From Dickeya chrysanthemi NCPPB 402 (GTDB taxonomy: Bacteria > Pseudomonadota > Gammaproteobacteria > Enterobacterales > Enterobacteriaceae), in contig NZ_CM001974.1 of assembly GCF_000406105.1 (NCBI RefSeq), forward strand, positions 1,642,122 to 1,706,121: a DNA stretch of 64,000 bases, in the 5' to 3' direction. Under the pieces are notes generated by a model, which did not search any database, was not told the origin of the DNA, and saw nothing but the letters and a program-made list of their open reading frames with translations. Positions 62,898-64,000 of this stretch are shown in pieces. A program made the translations under genes and the position numbers. The stretch's first letter is position 1; each line of letters begins with the position of its first letter.

Positions 62898-63356
62898 ATG
62901 TCACATGCACTACCCATTTACGAGCAAAACTACAGTGATGAAGAACGTACGCTCGCAGACCATCTTATCGGTCTGGAAAAGTCAGCACTGGATAAGTGGT
63001 TCAAGGGTGATACATCCGGCTATGAATCACTCTGGTCAGAGCGCAGCTTCACGTACTTTGATGCTGTTGTGACCGAAAGGGTCGATGACTATGAAACGAT
63101 TAAAGAGTTTCTGAAATCCATTGACGGCAAGTTGTTTGCTGACAGTTATGATTTCCTCAACCCCCGGATACAGGCGGTAAAAGATATGGCCGTGCTGACT
63201 TATCAGCTGTACGCGAAAACGAACCGGATTGATATGGAATACAACGTCATCGAGATTTTTCAGAAGGAAGATGACAACTGGAAAGTTATCCACTCCACCT
63301 GGTCATTTATCCGTCCTATGGACAAGAAATTCCCTCAGGTTGATGCTGTCATCTGA
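62898..63356 (+). CDS. NTF2/SnoaL-like (DUF4440-type) protein
   Basis: The 152-residue protein has the cone-shaped NTF2-like pattern: LIGLEKSALDKWFKGDTSGYESLW, YFDAVVTERVDDYETIKEFL and WKVIHSTWSFI. A strong AAAAGGAG site precedes ATG 62898. Such proteins bind or isomerise small molecules, or are scaffolds, and no substrate can be named. Confidence 0.75.
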   Translation: MSHALPIYEQNYSDEERTLADHLIGLEKSALDKWFKGDTSGYESLWSERSFTYFDAVVTERVDDYETIKEFLKSIDGKLFADSYDFLNPRIQAVKDMAVLTYQLYAKTNRIDMEYNVIEIFQKEDDNWKVIHSTWSFIRPMDKKFPQVDAVI

Positions 63357-63498
63357 TGTGATCATACTCTCAGCTAGGGGGATAATACAGTAAGGTCCAG
63401 CCCGTCTTGTCGGAAAGCAGGGCTATTAATATGGGTATGAATACGGTGTTACAGAGGCCGGACCAGAATATTTATAAGCTGATGATACGGGAGTGATT

Positions 63499-63855
63499 AT
63501 GAAAAGAGAGACGCTATTCAGCTACGTGCGGGAACATTTTAACGCAGAGCCGGAGTATCTCTGGAGTAACTTGCCGGATTATGCCGTACTCCGTCATCAT
63601 AATGGTGATAAATGGTTTGGTATTGTGATGCGTGTACCCGGTACGACGCTGGGGCTGAAAACGGATGATAAAGTCGACATCCTCGACGTTAAGGTCCGGC
63701 CGGAGTATATCGGTTCATTACGTCAGAAAGAGGGGGTTTTACCTGCTTACCATATGAATAAAGAGCACTGGGTCAGTATCATTCTCTCAGGGCCGCTATC
63801 TACAAAGGAAATACATGAGCTGCTTGCCGACAGTCATGAATTGACCTCAGGTTAA
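63499..63855 (+). CDS. MmcQ/YjbR family protein, single domain
   Basis: ATG 63499 behind GGGAG gives 118 residues: ALRETLFSYV-type start, YAVLRHHNGDKWFGIVMRV, LDVKVRPEYIGSLR and the family end HMNKEHWVSIIL. It is the third YjbR domain within 3.5 kb. Function is unknown. Confidence 0.85.
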   Translation: MKRETLFSYVREHFNAEPEYLWSNLPDYAVLRHHNGDKWFGIVMRVPGTTLGLKTDDKVDILDVKVRPEYIGSLRQKEGVLPAYHMNKEHWVSIILSGPLSTKEIHELLADSHELTSG

Positions 63856-63869
63856 TTATCGGCCTTGAC

Positions 63870-63897
63870 GGTACATGTCCTAATCACGGCATGTACC
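63870..63897. other. Inverted repeat after the last YjbR gene
   Basis: GGTACATG (63870-63877) and CATGTACC (63890-63897) form an 8-bp inverted repeat with a 12-base loop, 15 bases past the stop at 63855. It could be a terminator or a binding site. The remaining bases to 64000 show no gene. Confidence 0.35.
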
Positions 63898-64000
63898 CTG
63901 TCTGATATCTTTAGATTCCACCAAGCCAGTGCATATCCTCTTGTAAAGCGTCGATGGTGTTCCTGACTATCGGTAAGTGTCAAGGTAGTTGGCACCCCCG

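Noticed and set aside
1..64000. CRISPR array, tRNA or rRNA genes, prophage module
   Set aside because: I saw no regularly spaced direct repeats of 25-40 bases, no cloverleaf or CCA-ending tRNA pattern, and no integrase, capsid or tail genes. A tRNA search program would be decisive.

Overview
The window looks like chromosome of a soft-rot enterobacterium, most likely Dickeya or a close Pectobacteriaceae relative. This is inferred from GC-rich enterobacterial-style coding, a biotin-independent mdcABCDEFGH malonate decarboxylase operon, cdh, cheV, a Fur-box-preceded sitABCD transporter, a predicted rhamnogalacturonan lyase and enterobacterial-type interspersed repeats. No rRNA, tRNA or CRISPR array was recognised.

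Layout. 1-2080: end of a GNAT acetyltransferase gene and a membrane diguanylate cyclase. 2560-14560 (locus A): a tonB-exbB-exbD-fused permease operon, divergent from an operon for a binding protein, a TonB-dependent receptor, a Tat-exported PL26-like lyase and a DUF6250 protein, closed by a LysR gene. 14743-19261: a DUF2076 gene, then a 2-oxoglutarate oxygenase with a MetNIQ-type transporter, preceded by a small Cys-Cys ORF and three phased AAATTT palindromes. 19581-26737 (locus B): a Lys-rich exported protein, an arylsulfotransferase fused to thioredoxin, and an ATPase, fused permease, binding protein and LysR set that is paralogous to locus A. Locus A has no ATPase of its own. The gene content resembles the Pseudomonas ats/sft sulfate-ester uptake loci, so 2.5-27 kb reads as a composite organosulfur acquisition region.

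26952-38024: cdh, a LysR gene, a peptide-type ABC transporter in one operon with two nucleoside hydrolases, and cheV. 38434-46560: mdcABCDEFGH with convergent mdcR. 46699-50206: sitABCD (Mn/Fe uptake). 50661-54916: a worn region with a frameshifted iron-type alcohol dehydrogenase, an AraC regulator, a truncated EamA transporter, a truncated amino-acid binding protein and an IS3-family remnant. 55105-63855: lhr helicase, a TfoX-like gene, three YjbR domains, a gutted alpha/beta hydrolase, an AraC regulator and an NTF2-like gene.

Four genes carry a frame break that one extra base in a short homopolymer would repair (TonB receptor signal peptide, Lys-rich protein, locus B binding protein, alcohol dehydrogenase). 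The shared direction suggests either homopolymer undercalls in the assembly or real decay or phase variation. These pseudogene calls are therefore provisional.
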